The notes under the pieces were generated by a model that did no database searches, was not told the DNA's origin, and saw only the letters and a list, made by a program, of their open reading frames with translations. Of a DNA stretch of 53,170 bases, positions 32,699 to 40,665 are shown in pieces (the stretch's first letter is position 1; each line of letters begins with the position of its first letter). Source of the stretch: Pseudomonadales bacterium (lineage in GTDB: Bacteria > Pseudomonadota > Gammaproteobacteria > Pseudomonadales > Azotimanducaceae); the NCBI GenBank assembly GCA_022827905.1, contig JAJEIQ010000036.1:1-53170 (forward strand). Direction: 5' to 3'. Position numbers and translations under genes: made by a program.

Positions 32699-35600
32699 TC
32701 ACCATGTCGCCCGAACCTCGATGCCCAAATGGTGGTCGGTCGGCGCCAAGGCGGCCTCACGCCGCGTGGCCTGAAGCGACAGGCTGAGGTTCGGGGCACC
32801 CGGCCTTGCCTCCGGAGTGAGCCGCCAGCCAAAGCCAACCTCGCGGGCGTCTTGGGAGACGCCATAGCCGACATGCGGCGTGGCCACAAACCGTCCGTCG
32901 AACGCCGGCAGGCCGTAGCCCAGCTCGGTTGTCCAGCGGCTTCCATCCTCACCGCCAAAGCGGCGGGTGAGCGGGTCGTTCGAGAAGAACGCGTCCAGCC
33001 CGCCGCCAAAGCGGCTGCCGACCTCCTGCCGCAGCGCCAAGGAAAGGCCCCGCGCCGACCCCGGGCTCGGATCGTAGGCCAACGAGGCCGAGAAACCGCG
33101 GTCCTGCATCGCCCCATCTTCGTGGGTAACGAGCGTGCGGCCCTCCACATCGAGCCGGATGCCGAGCCGCGGCTCTGTCCAAGCGAAGCCGCCGCCGACC
33201 TCCACGCCAAGGCCCGACTCGGCATCGCCACCGTCATGGCGCATCCCAACCTCCAGCTTAGGCGTCAGGCTTCCGCCGCCAGGCAGCGTGAACCGGCGGC
33301 TGCCCTCAAGGCCGACTCGCAGCCGGCTGACGGCGGCATCCGTGCCGACGAGCCCTTCCACAGCCTCCGATTCCGTGCGCGCCCACAAGGCGTCGGAGAC
33401 CAGCGCCAGCTTCGCGCCGCCAATGGCGGGCAGGTCGCTGCGCAGGCCAGCGGCCGCCATGGTCCAGTCGATGTCCGCCTTTAGGGTTTCAGCGTCGTTC
33501 GGCCTGAGCTGCATGCCGCCCGCGCCCCAGCCGGCCGCACCCCAAAGCGAGAGCCGCTCCGAAGCCTGCCAGGAGGCGTAGGGAATGGCCGCCGTCAGCG
33601 AGCTCTCGACATCACCCTCCGGCGCATCCCCGTCACCGCGATGGCCGCCATCGGCGAGGGTTTGGGTGAGCGCCACGCCCACCAGCCAGTTGTTGCGGGC
33701 GTAGTCCGCGCCCAGCAGGGCCGTCATGATCTCCCCGTCCAAGTCCAAATCGCCTTCGGCACCGTCGAAACGGGTGTGCGACCCTCGGCCCCAGAAGCCG
33801 AGCGCACCGCCTGCGGCGTCGTTGCCTCCGGCGTAGGTGAAGCGGCTGCCAGACAGAAGCTGCGCGAGGGTTGTGTCGGTTGCGCCGCCGCTGAGGTTGG
33901 GGCCGCGAATCCCGGCCATCGGCAGGCCGTCAACAAACCGGTTCCGCTCATCGCCGGTTAGGAGGCCGAAGCCGTGCGAAGCCGAATCCGGCCCGTCCCC
34001 GAAGCGAACTCCGGCGAGGGTGCCGCTGAAGCCTGCCGTCCGGGCCCGCTCGCCGTCGCCCCGGCGCGTTCCGATGCGCTCAGCGATGCCGTCCAGCGCC
34101 TGCTCCGCCACCGCACGCCCGAAGCGGCCGAGCCACGCCTTCGGCATCGCGTCCGAGTTTACGATGGTGCCCCGGCCCGTGGCGTCGGCAATGACGGCGC
34201 CGCCGGTGGGGCGGGAAATGTACAGGACGAACTGCTCCTCGCCCTCATCGTGGTCGTCGTCGATGATCTCAATCTCAACCTGCCGAAGCGAGTCGCCGGC
34301 GTAATAGGTCAAGGTGCCGTGCTTGGCCTTGAAATCGACGTCGGGCTTGGCGCCGCCGTCGGAGTCCCCCCAACTGTAGATCTGGTAGAACACCGTCATG
34401 GGACCACTGTTGTCCGGCACCGGCGGGTCCAGCGTCACGTCGAAGACGATCGAGCCATCGGACTCGTTCGCGGAGGCGTTGGACACCGAAAAGGCGGATG
34501 GAACCTCCGGCGGCGGCCCATCGTTGTCGCGGACATCAACCTCGGCGAAGTACGGCTGCGTACTGGCCTCGTAACGGCCGTCCGGAGGCACTTCAATCTG
34601 CACCCGAACCTTGCCGGACGCTTCCTCCACCGAGTCATTCACGGTGGACAGAGCAAGGGTCGCCACGCTGTCGCCGAAGGCCAGGTAACCCTGCTTGTTC
34701 AAGCCGGGAATGACCACTTGGCGGGCACCCTCGTCCTCTGCGGCCAAGTAGCCGCCGGCGGAGCCTCCTAGGCTGTCGTCGTAAACGGTGACATCGACCA
34801 CCAAGTCTTCTTCGGGCGCCGGCTTGGCGGTTAGCTTGAAGGTCGCCGGCTGGCCTTCGTTCACCGCCGCTCCGCCCCTGATGGTGACCACCGGCGTGCC
34901 GCGGGGTGCATCGGTCGGGTCCGGAAGAATGGTGCCCACGGCCACGCCGTCGCCTATCTCGGCGTTGTAAACGTTGCTGATCAACACCTCGAAGGTCTCG
35001 GGCAGCTCCTCGTATTCATCGTCGTCGTGAACCGCGATGTGCAGCACCCGCTTAGTTTCGCCCGGCTCGAAGTTGACCCACAACGCGAAACTGTCCCCCC
35101 GGTAGTCGCCCCCGGAGTGGAAGCCACCCGGCGTGGCGGCGGACGTCCTGCCGGGATCCTCGACGGGCCGGGTTTCAAACTCCGCCCTCACGCTGGTTGT
35201 GGCCGCCTTGCTGAGGGTCACGGGGAAGTGGAGCTCCGTTCTGCCGTACCGGCCGTTGCGGGCGTTTTCCTGCACCTGCGCGTCGGCTACGGATACGGTA
35301 ACGCTGCCGTCGTTGCTGTCGTTGTCGTTGACCCTCACCGAGGCGGCGGCGGGCGAGCCGATCCGGTAGTAGCCGCCTGCGCCGTCGGGAATCACCTTCA
35401 CGGCAATGTGGCCGTCGGGTTCGTTGGTTTCGTCATCGTCGGTGCGGACTTCAAGGGTTCCGCTGCCGTCCGGGAAAATCAGCACCGATTGTTGGCCGCT
35501 TTCCCCGCTGGCGGCGAAACTGCCGTGCTCACCCTCGGAAACCTCCACCAGCACGGTAAGCTGGCTCTCCGGCGCCGGGTTTGCGGTGAGGTTGAACGTG

Positions 35601-37399
35601 GCGGTGTCGCCTTCGATGACGGTTGGGCCCGCAGCGATGGTGACGGTGGGCGTCGTGTCGGAAACATTGGCGGTGGCTCGCGCGGGTGAGCCGGCGGCGT
35701 ACTCCGAGCCGCCGACAACGGTCGCAATGACGGCACCGTCATCTTCGGCCTTCAGGTCGTTGAACGTATCCACCGAGATCGTGCCGCGACCGTCCGTGCC
35801 GATGGTAACGATTTCCGCGTAGGCGCCGCTGGTGAGGAAATCGCCGCGTTGGCTGATGCTGACCTCCACACCTAGGTCGTAGGGCGGTGCTGGACTGGCG
35901 GTCAAGGTGAAGGTCGCCGTGCCGCCTTCGACGATGTCGCCATCCGAACGGATCGAGACCTTGACCGACTCGTCTTCAACCGTCACCGACGCACTGCCGG
36001 CAGCGGCGACCAGATAGCCGGCGCCGCCGAGCACTTGGGCGGTCAGGGTTCCGTCCGGCTCCGCAACCAAGTCGTTGACCGTGGCCACGCTGAAGCTGGC
36101 CGTACCACCCGTGCCGATGGTTAGGGTCCGGGTGCCGGCCTGGCCCTGCTCCGCAAAATCGCCGCTGTCCGTGACGTCCACCCGCACATCGAGCGGGCTC
36201 GCTGGCGGGGGATTCGCGGTCAGTTCGAAAGTGGCGGTATCGCCCTCGACCATGGTGGAAACATTGGCCCGAATGCCGATGCGGGGGGTCGGGATGCCGC
36301 CATCGGACACATCCACGCTTGCTGAAGCCTGGCTGCCGAGGATGTATCCGCTGCCGCTGTCGAGGCTTGCGGTGATGGATCCGTCGTCCTCATCCGTGGT
36401 GTCGCTGACGGTCTCCACGGATAGTGTTCCGCGGCCGTTAGTGGCGATGGTGACCGTTCTGGCGCCCAATTGACCTTCGCCCGCAAAGTCGCCCGCTTGG
36501 GCAACGTTCACGCTGACGTCGAAGGGCGCGGCTGGCGGCGGGTTCGCCGACAGGGTGAATCTCGCGGCGCTCCCCTCGTTGATGTTCGGGCCCGGCTGTA
36601 TGGTCACGACGGGCAGGTCGTTGTCCGTCACCGCCGTGGTGGCGGAGCGGTAGCTGTCGCGGGAGACCTCGTAGCCATTGCCGGGATTCACGGTCACAGT
36701 GATCGCCCCGGTGGCCTCGTTGCGGTTGTCATCCACCGTCGCCACGCTTATGTTGCCCCGGCCGCGGGAGTCAACCGTGACGATCTCGCGGCCGGTTTCG
36801 CCGAACGCGGCAAAAGCGCCGGTCTGGCTAACGGTCACGCTGACGCGCAAGGAGGATTCTGGCATTGGGCTGGCGGCCAACGTGAAGGTCGCCTGGCCGC
36901 CTTCCTCGATGCTTTCGTAGTGGGCCAGAACCGCAATCTCCGGCAGGCCCGAAGGTTCCTCAGGTTCGGTGATCGTGCCAATGGCTTCGGTGTTTGCGAG
37001 CTTCACTCCGTCAGGATTCGAAGCGATTAGCTTGAAGGTTTCGCTGCCTTCCTCAATGTCGTCCTGAAGAGCCACGAAGACTATCTCGGTCACGGTATCG
37101 CCCGGGCGGAATGATGCGGTTTGGCCATATCCCTCGTAGTCCACGTCCGGAGTCGCCGTAACGCCTTCGGTCCTGTAGGAAAAGCCGATCAAGCCATTGG
37201 TGGGGTTGGGCTTGTCGAGACGAGCCGTGAAGGACATCGAGCGCCCCTCCAGGGCCGTTGCGGATTCGATCGTGACCGTCGGCAGATCTTCCGCCTGCGT
37301 CCAGCCTAGCGGGGCGTGCAGCCCGAATAGGGCTGCAGCCGACAGCAGCAGAGGGGCTGGAATCACCTTGCGGCCTATGGCCTTGAAAGCGGTTTTCAT
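32699..37399 (-). CDS. Giant Calx-beta repeat autotransporter-like surface protein
   Basis: The 1566-aa product has a signal peptide (MKTAFKAIGRK...APLGWTQA). About nine Calx-beta-like repeats follow, each with an [I/V]EG..A.F.L.A.P.P core, a GxGTxSV turn and often an AxVxVxDN end. These modules bind calcium and are common in adhesins. From about residue 1080 (AWLGRFGRAVAEQALDG) a beta-barrel region follows and ends in GIEVRATW, with the terminal aromatic residue used by the BAM machinery. It is likely an outer-membrane-anchored adhesin. ATG 37399 is preceded by AAGGAC. A pentamer tract about 300 bp upstream may vary its expression. Confidence 0.82.
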   Translation of the reverse strand: MKTAFKAIGRKVIPAPLLLSAAALFGLHAPLGWTQAEDLPTVTIESATALEGRSMSFTARLDKPNPTNGLIGFSYRTEGVTATPDVDYEGYGQTASFRPGDTVTEIVFVALQDDIEEGSETFKLIASNPDGVKLANTEAIGTITEPEEPSGLPEIAVLAHYESIEEGGQATFTLAASPMPESSLRVSVTVSQTGAFAAFGETGREIVTVDSRGRGNISVATVDDNRNEATGAITVTVNPGNGYEVSRDSYRSATTAVTDNDLPVVTIQPGPNINEGSAARFTLSANPPPAAPFDVSVNVAQAGDFAGEGQLGARTVTIATNGRGTLSVETVSDTTDEDDGSITASLDSGSGYILGSQASASVDVSDGGIPTPRIGIRANVSTMVEGDTATFELTANPPPASPLDVRVDVTDSGDFAEQGQAGTRTLTIGTGGTASFSVATVNDLVAEPDGTLTAQVLGGAGYLVAAAGSASVTVEDESVKVSIRSDGDIVEGGTATFTLTASPAPPYDLGVEVSISQRGDFLTSGAYAEIVTIGTDGRGTISVDTFNDLKAEDDGAVIATVVGGSEYAAGSPARATANVSDTTPTVTIAAGPTVIEGDTATFNLTANPAPESQLTVLVEVSEGEHGSFAASGESGQQSVLIFPDGSGTLEVRTDDDETNEPDGHIAVKVIPDGAGGYYRIGSPAAASVRVNDNDSNDGSVTVSVADAQVQENARNGRYGRTELHFPVTLSKAATTSVRAEFETRPVEDPGRTSAATPGGFHSGGDYRGDSFALWVNFEPGETKRVLHIAVHDDDEYEELPETFEVLISNVYNAEIGDGVAVGTILPDPTDAPRGTPVVTIRGGAAVNEGQPATFKLTAKPAPEEDLVVDVTVYDDSLGGSAGGYLAAEDEGARQVVIPGLNKQGYLAFGDSVATLALSTVNDSVEEASGKVRVQIEVPPDGRYEASTQPYFAEVDVRDNDGPPPEVPSAFSVSNASANESDGSIVFDVTLDPPVPDNSGPMTVFYQIYSWGDSDGGAKPDVDFKAKHGTLTYYAGDSLRQVEIEIIDDDHDEGEEQFVLYISRPTGGAVIADATGRGTIVNSDAMPKAWLGRFGRAVAEQALDGIAERIGTRRGDGERARTAGFSGTLAGVRFGDGPDSASHGFGLLTGDERNRFVDGLPMAGIRGPNLSGGATDTTLAQLLSGSRFTYAGGNDAAGGALGFWGRGSHTRFDGAEGDLDLDGEIMTALLGADYARNNWLVGVALTQTLADGGHRGDGDAPEGDVESSLTAAIPYASWQASERLSLWGAAGWGAGGMQLRPNDAETLKADIDWTMAAAGLRSDLPAIGGAKLALVSDALWARTESEAVEGLVGTDAAVSRLRVGLEGSRRFTLPGGGSLTPKLEVGMRHDGGDAESGLGVEVGGGFAWTEPRLGIRLDVEGRTLVTHEDGAMQDRGFSASLAYDPSPGSARGLSLALRQEVGSRFGGGLDAFFSNDPLTRRFGGEDGSRWTTELGYGLPAFDGRFVATPHVGYGVSQDAREVGFGWRLTPEARPGAPNLSLSLQATRREAALAPTDHHLGIEVRATW

Positions 37400-37698
37400 C
37401 GCTTTTGTCCTTGATTCAGTTGGTGTCGGTGGTTTTGCATGCGAACGCGGCGGGCAACGGTGCGTTGCCCGCCACGGGGAAGGTGGGTGTGAAGAGCCAT
37501 GGACCGGGACTGCGGTCTCGGCCCCGGCCGTGGTCGGGGATCGAGGGGAGTGTGCCGGGGCGCGAGAGTGAAAACGCCCGCCTAGGAACGGTGCGCTGCC
37601 ATTCAGCGGCGGCGCAATCAAGCGGAATTCGATTGAGTGCCGGAGGCCTGCGTAAGCAGCGAGTACGCCGCAAGCAGAGGGCGTTACGCCAATATAGG

Positions 37699-37759
37699 CG
37701 GCTCGGCTCGGCTCGGCTCGGCTCGGCTCGGCTCGGCTCGGCTCGGCTCGGCTCGGCTC
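37699..37759. repeat. Pentanucleotide microsatellite (CGGCT)n, about 12 units
   Basis: The 5-bp unit CGGCT is repeated without interruption for 61 bp. On the minus strand it reads (AGCCG)n and begins directly after an ATG at 37764 (ATG-GTG-AGC-CGA). That frame stops at 37686 with the present unit number. Losing one unit or gaining two would place that ATG in frame with the autotransporter frame, which is open up to 37769. Tracts of this kind are typical contingency loci. Coding on either strand is otherwise unsupported. Confidence 0.9.
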
Positions 37760-38109
37760 ACCATGATACTAAGTTGCGTTTCGCGTTGCACACTGAATGC
37801 CCCGTGGCCTAGGCTTTAGTTTGAACTTGCCTGCTACTTCAAACTTGAAGGCAGACTCTCCAAATCGCACGTTGTCAGAACAGATAAATATATCAGTTAC
37901 TTAAAGGCCAAATTGAATTCATCTTCTTAATTTAGTGCGCACCCTGCCACGAAACAAGGGGAGTTGCAATACTCTGGTTGACCCCTACTCCGCCGCGGCG
38001 ATCACGTTGCGGGGCGGCTTGCTCGGGCTGAAGAACGCGCCCGCCAGTGTTGACGTTTCATGACTGGTCCTCAACACTAGCGAGGCTCCATCAAGGAGAT
38101 GATTGCCTA
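37760..38109. other. Gene-free A+T-richer region between microsatellite and chaC repeat
   Basis: No gene is convincing here. At 37818-37850 two mutually exclusive stems can form: AGTTTGAA with TTCAAACT (37818-37825/37838-37845), or CTTCAA-AC-TTGAAG (37837-37850). A promoter-like element lies at 38050-38080. The stretch 37850-37960 is notably A+T-rich compared with the rest of the island. Confidence 0.5.
38050..38080 (+). promoter_or_regulatory. Promoter-like element similar to the vapB promoter
   Basis: TTGACG (38050-38055), 17 bp, then AACACT (38073-38078). The whole 31 bp match 46301-46331 at 26 positions, including the spacer block TGACYGGTCCTCAA. No antitoxin gene follows; the right copy of the chaC repeat begins 30 bp downstream. 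It may be the remnant of a lost toxin-antitoxin operon. Confidence 0.45.
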
Positions 38110-38523
38110 TCAATGGGTCGTTTTCGGAACACTCTATCGGGGTGCGAGACCGTTGTATGCGGTCAATCTCTCAACGAGCTGTAAGACATCGGCGTAACCG
38201 AACCGCTGATCGGGGAAGGGGGGCTGAGGGGCCTCGGGATGCTTGGATTTCCAGATTGACATCGGTGGAACATCGGTTGCGGGACGGAATCTGGGCGTGT
38301 CATTGTGCTTTCTCGAAATCACCTCGCGCGTGCGCCGATCTAACGCCAGTTGAGACTAAGGAAACGGGGACTTTGGAAAGCGTTTGGGTTTTTGGTTACG
38401 GGTCGCTGATCTGGCGGCCGGGCATCGCGTTCCGTGAGCGCCGGGTGGCGCGCGTTGGGGGTTGGACGCGGCGATTCTGGCAGGGCTCGCACGATCACCG
38501 GGGCCTTCCCCATGCGCCGGGGC
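38110..38523 (+). repeat. 414-bp direct repeat, right copy (chaC upstream region plus 5' end)
   Basis: This is the counterpart of 30660-31071, continuing here into a complete chaC gene. The 263 bp ahead of the TTG start contain no gene I can support. A minus-strand frame of 62 codons is open in both copies, but its differences are mostly amino-acid-changing. Confidence 0.9.
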
Positions 38524-38930
38524 GTGTGGTGACGCTGGTGCCGGAGCCCGGGGCTTCGTGCGAAGGCGTCGCCTATCGCGTCGCTGCCGACTTGGCGGCG
38601 GCGACCTTTGAAGGGCTCGACCACCGCGAAAAGAACGGCTATCAGCGGCACGACGTCCGCTTGGAGTTTCGCCGAGGCGGCACCGATCAGGGGGTCGCAT
38701 ACGTCGCGCCCGTGAACAACCCTGCGTTTCTCGGGTCGGCGCCGGTCGATGAAATCGTGGCGCAGATCGGGCGGTCAGCCGGACCGAGCGGCACCAACTT
38801 GGACTACCTCTACCAGTTGGAGTCAGCACTGCGGCGTTTGCGGATCGAGGACGCCCATGTCTTCGAACTGGCGCGAAGGCTTCGCGAAAGCGAGGATCAG
38901 TCCCGAGCCAACCGCGCAAGGGCCGGCTAG
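38373..38930 (+). CDS. chaC: ChaC-like gamma-glutamylcyclotransferase
   Basis: The 185-aa protein from TTG 38373 (AAGGAAACGGGG upstream) has the substrate-binding VFGYGSLIWRPG at 6-17, then GWTRRFWQGSHDHRG. The catalytic glutamate is in LDHREKNGY (Glu86). ChaC enzymes cleave glutathione to 5-oxoproline and Cys-Gly in the cytosol. The last 4 bp overlap the convergent D-aminoacylase-like gene. A truncated copy of its 5' part lies 7.4 kb upstream. Other possibly glutathione-related genes here are the GCS2-like ligase, MAPEG and GFA proteins. Confidence 0.9.
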   Translation: MESVWVFGYGSLIWRPGIAFRERRVARVGGWTRRFWQGSHDHRGLPHAPGRVVTLVPEPGASCEGVAYRVAADLAAATFEGLDHREKNGYQRHDVRLEFRRGGTDQGVAYVAPVNNPAFLGSAPVDEIVAQIGRSAGPSGTNLDYLYQLESALRRLRIEDAHVFELARRLRESEDQSRANRARAG

Positions 38931-40423
38931 TCGCCCCGCAACACCCGCCTGCCCGGATGAACGCCTTCCAGGAACTCGCCGTCCCGGACCACGAAAGTGC
39001 CGTTCACCAGCACATGGGCGATGCCGGAGGAGGGCTGGTACGGATCCTGAAAGGTGGCGTTGTCGATGATCGTGTCGGCGTCGAAGATGGTGATGTCCGC
39101 ATCGGCACCGGCCTGGATGCGTCCTTTGCGCCGGAAGGAGGGGCTGTAGTCCTGGAGGATGGAAGCCGGCAGGATGGTCATCTTGGACAGGGCAGTCATC
39201 AGGCTTAGGCCGCCCTTCTCCCTCGCGTAGCGGCCGAGCACCCGGGCGTTGGTGCCGATGCCCCAGGGCGGAACCTTGGCCTCAAGGCTGACGATCGGCA
39301 TGCCGTCACTGGCCACGGCCACGTCCGGGGCGTTGGTGGCGATGGCGGTCCAGGCCTCCCGGTTGTAATGGTGGATGACGCCCATGCCGGGATGTTTTTC
39401 CCGGTATTCATGCCAAGTGGCTTCGGTGAACCGTTCGCCGGTGGCCGCCACTTCCACGTCCTCGTAGTCGATGGCGAAGACCTTGCGCCAGTCGCGGTTG
39501 AAAACCGCCGCCGTGTTGGCGGTGGAACCGGCGTTGTAGGGAAACGACTCGGTCGTGATGCGCGCGCCACGTGCCCGCGCGGCACGTATCGCCCGCAGGA
39601 ACTCCGCCATGCCCCCCATGGCGCTGGCCTGCAGGTGACAGACGTGTACGGCGGCGCCGGTTCGTTCGGCAAGCCCGATCACTTCATAAAGCCCGGTGGG
39701 GTCGCCGGCAATGCCGCGGCGAATGTGCACGACGATCGGCGCCCCCCGCTCGGCCGCAACCTCGAAAACGGCAAGCATCTCCGCGCCGTGGACGGCTTCG
39801 CTCATGTAATCGAGCAGCATGCCAATGCCGAGCCCGCCTTGATCGAGCCCATCGCGGAGGCGGGCCTTGAGCGCTGGCAATTCCTCGGGCGACATGGGTT
39901 CGCGAAATGCGGGGCGGTTCATGCCGACCGCTCCGGTGCCGGTGCCGCCGACGAGGGCATCCATGCCGGAAACGGCCGCCTCCCCATCCTTCATCGCTGA
40001 CCGAACCCAGGCATGGCCGAGCGAAGCGCCGAAGTTGACCACCGCGTTGCCAGCGATGGCGAACGGCCCCTTGGTGCCGAACTCGGCGACCGGATAGGCG
40101 CCGGACTCGAGTTCGAGTTCCGTGGTGACGCCGTCCTGGGCTTGGAATTTTTGCCCGAGAGGCGTCCAAGCATGGCTGTGCAGATTGATGAAGCCCGGAG
40201 CGACAACCAAGCCAGAGACATCCACCACCTCGACGCCGCTCGGGGCGGACTCGGAAACCGCGACGATCCGTCCATCGTCAATGGCGACGTGGCGCACCGC
40301 GTCGAGCCCGCTTTCCGGGTCGATCACGCGGCCGCCCTTGAGCACCAGTTCATGGGCGCCGGTGAGCGAAGCGGTGGTCAGCGAGAGAAGCGCCCACAAC
40401 AGCGGCGGCAGTCTTTGATGCAT
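38927..40423 (-). CDS. Secreted amidohydrolase, D-aminoacylase-like
   Basis: The 498-aa product has a signal peptide (PPLLWALLSLTTASLTGAH). The amidohydrolase fold starts at ELVLKGGRVIDPESGLDAV, with metal ligands in PGFINLHSHAWTP (HxH), VVHIRRG and VHVCHLQAS, and TESFPYNAGST in the middle. It ends with the usual GADADITIFDADTI. The closest group is N-acyl-D-amino-acid deacylases, here exported to the periplasm. It is divergent from the TonB-dependent receptor, which suggests that imported N-acyl amino acids or peptides are its substrates. The assignment of substrate is inference. Confidence 0.82.
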   Translation of the reverse strand: MHQRLPPLLWALLSLTTASLTGAHELVLKGGRVIDPESGLDAVRHVAIDDGRIVAVSESAPSGVEVVDVSGLVVAPGFINLHSHAWTPLGQKFQAQDGVTTELELESGAYPVAEFGTKGPFAIAGNAVVNFGASLGHAWVRSAMKDGEAAVSGMDALVGGTGTGAVGMNRPAFREPMSPEELPALKARLRDGLDQGGLGIGMLLDYMSEAVHGAEMLAVFEVAAERGAPIVVHIRRGIAGDPTGLYEVIGLAERTGAAVHVCHLQASAMGGMAEFLRAIRAARARGARITTESFPYNAGSTANTAAVFNRDWRKVFAIDYEDVEVAATGERFTEATWHEYREKHPGMGVIHHYNREAWTAIATNAPDVAVASDGMPIVSLEAKVPPWGIGTNARVLGRYAREKGGLSLMTALSKMTILPASILQDYSPSFRRKGRIQAGADADITIFDADTIIDNATFQDPYQPSSGIAHVLVNGTFVVRDGEFLEGVHPGRRVLRGD

Positions 40424-40665
40424 TGGCTTTACCAGAGGAACAATTGGCTAGCTTACGGCACCATGCCGCAAGCGCCAAGGTACTCCAAGCGCCAAGCACT
40501 GGCCAGAATCAGTCAACAGATTCAGTCGGACAACTTCCCGGAGCGAAGGATTACAATACGCTCGTGTTCGGATTGTTCGGTGACCTCGGCTGCGCTTGCC
40601 CGCAAAGTGAGCGAACTGGGTTGGCCACCGGACGCAGCGCTCACATGAAATCCAGGAGAATGAAC

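Noticed and set aside
37405-37819. Plus-strand frames encoding RLGSA repeats over the pentamer tract
   Set aside because: The repeated residues simply reflect the microsatellite; there is no ribosome site and no homology on either side.
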